Part shown: piece after piece, positions 7,095 to 8,143 of the stretch
Position numbering within the stretch: position 1 is the first letter of the stretch
Layout of the letters: the number at the start of each line of letters is the position of its first letter
Assembly: GCA_002422845.1 (NCBI GenBank)
Contig: DITM01000082.1
Location: 1 to 8,143 of the forward strand
DNA: 8,143 bases
From: Candidatus Paracaedibacteraceae bacterium UBA6184
Lineage (GTDB): Bacteria > Pseudomonadota > Alphaproteobacteria > UBA6184
Reading direction: 5' to 3'
Notes under the pieces: model-generated
Database searches by the model: none
Seen by the model: the letters and a program-made list of their open reading frames with translations, nothing else
What the model was told of the DNA's origin: nothing
Program-made: the position numbers and the translations under genes

Positions 7095-8017
7095 AACTTT
7101 TGACCATTATCAACAAGAATATATCTGATTTTTGGGATAAATATACTGTTACTCAAAAGGCTCAGAGGTTAAAATGGTGGGAATCTAAAGAAATAATACG
7201 CCATATTAACAAAAAAGTATGCGGATTAGCACTTGATGGATTTAATCAAGGCTTAGTTTATAAACTCCAACATACATATGCCTCAAAAATTCCGTTTGGT
7301 AGGGCATTATCTGTAGGCTGCGGATCAGCCTACAAAGAAATCAGTCTTCTAAGACAGAATATAGTTCAACATTTCGATCTTTACGAACTTTCTGAGGTGA
7401 GAATCCATGCAGCTTTGGCTAATGTTAAGAAATTTGGCTTACAGAAACGCGTAACTATTCATCAAACTGATTTTTTCTCCACTAACGTTTCTGCAAATAC
7501 ATATGATTTTGTTCATTGGGATAATGCACTTCATCACATGTTGGACGTTCCAAATGCAGTTAAAGTTAGTCATGACGTTCTAAATCCTGGTGGCGTATTT
7601 TTTATGAATGACTTTGTCGGAGCCAACCGGTTTCAATGGTCGGACATAGAGCTTTCTTATGTTAATAGATTTAGAGCTTTGCTCCCCCCAGAATTATTTT
7701 ACACTGATAAAAATCAATATATTCCTGTTAACATTGGTAGACCCTCAATCGATAAAATGATACAAGCCGACCCATCCGAAGCTGCAGATTCCGAATCTAT
7801 TATCCCAGCCGTAAAAAATTTTTTTCCATCTTGCTTTCTTTGCACTACAGGTGGGGTAATTTATCAAACTGCATTGAATCATATTCTTGCTAAAATATCA
7901 GAGGAGTCGCCGATTTTGAAATGGGCGCTTTATACTGATGATGTTTTAAATGATATGGGGCTTTTTCAATATGCAGTTGCAATTGGCGAAAAGCAAAACT
8001 TTATCCATAGTGCCTAG
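7091..8017 (+). CDS. Class I SAM-dependent methyltransferase with WWES-RHIN N-terminal region
   Basis: A 308-residue protein if read from GTG 7091; TTG 7100 is at least as likely because the only good ribosome binding site (7087-7094) overlaps the GTG. It has an N-terminal segment LKWWESKEIIRHINKKVCG at 27-45 of the kind seen in glycan-locus methyltransferases. The complete motif I is ALSVGCGS at 72-79. An acidic ribose-contact position is likely at D97 or E99 (FDLYELSE), with TDFF at 126-129, YDFVHWDNALHHM at 138-150 and VLNPGGVFFMNDF at 163-175. The C-terminal part, from about 176, includes RFRALLPPELF at 193-203 and is helical in character. Of the three methyltransferases it is the only one with an intact GxGx motif I. 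It starts 9 bases after the previous stop and is probably the last gene of the unit seen here. Its substrate cannot be read from the sequence; glycan methylation is inferred from its neighbours. Confidence 0.87.
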   Translation: MKLLTIINKNISDFWDKYTVTQKAQRLKWWESKEIIRHINKKVCGLALDGFNQGLVYKLQHTYASKIPFGRALSVGCGSAYKEISLLRQNIVQHFDLYELSEVRIHAALANVKKFGLQKRVTIHQTDFFSTNVSANTYDFVHWDNALHHMLDVPNAVKVSHDVLNPGGVFFMNDFVGANRFQWSDIELSYVNRFRALLPPELFYTDKNQYIPVNIGRPSIDKMIQADPSEAADSESIIPAVKNFFPSCFLCTTGGVIYQTALNHILAKISEESPILKWALYTDDVLNDMGLFQYAVAIGEKQNFIHSA

Positions 8018-8143
8018 TTTTCACTTTCTAATGTTTTAGGCTAGTTTTAATGCAGATTTTGGAGATGACGCTTCGGCACTTATGTCAAAAAACGTGCTCA
8101 GATAGGCGTAACTAATGGGATTTTATACAAAATCATATTAGAT
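8018..8143. other. Right-edge non-coding stretch, no gene recognised
   Basis: No complete gene or rho-independent terminator is visible after the TAG at 8015-8017. A small hairpin is possible at 8119-8134 (GATTTT, ATAC, AAAATC), but it is all AT-rich and has no following T-run. One frame is open from 8069 to the window edge (about 25 codons, beginning RFGTYVKKRAQIG) but has no start codon after the TGA at 8066-8068. It is either chance or the remains of a broken gene continuing to the right. Confidence 0.4.

Noticed and set aside
1..8143. CRISPR arrays, tRNA or rRNA genes, toxin-antitoxin or phage-defence genes.
   Set aside because: No regularly spaced repeats, no cloverleaf-like or rRNA segments, and no proteins with defence-type motifs were seen on either strand.

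Overview
The window looks like part of a surface-glycan or protein-glycosylation accessory island of a Gram-negative bacterium, probably a gamma- or betaproteobacterium. I base this on the family style of the genes (multi-domain glycosyltransferase plus sugar-locus-type methyltransferases) and the IS407-like IS3-family remnant. The species cannot be named from the sequence. The four intact genes are AT-rich, while the insertion-sequence remnant at the left is visibly richer in G+C, which fits a mosaic, horizontally assembled region.

Layout: positions 1-741 hold a decayed IS3-family transposase (orfA tail, then orfB in the -1 frame), with nonsense codons and no third catalytic residue. Positions 742-910 are a short spacer with a plausible promoter and an inverted repeat overlapping the ribosome binding site of the next gene. 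Positions 911-5503 encode one 1530-residue protein that joins a TPR-like N-terminus, a GT-B (GT4-type) glycosyltransferase, a GT2 rhamnosyltransferase-like domain, two beta-sandwich-like modules, a second GT2 domain and an unassigned C-terminal domain of about 225 residues. Three mutually dissimilar class I SAM-dependent methyltransferases follow on the same strand: 5517-6167 (with an N-terminal zinc-ribbon-like CxxC pair), 6215-7081 and 7091-8017. Gaps are 13, 47 and 9 bases, so the four genes probably form one transcription unit. The last 126 bases contain no convincing gene.

Working model (inference): the large protein adds up to three sugars to a growing glycan, using one or more nucleotide-sugar donors, and the methyltransferases modify sugars of that glycan or a linked residue. 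All four proteins look cytoplasmic: I see no signal peptides or membrane segments. Donors, acceptors and methylation targets cannot be read from the sequence.
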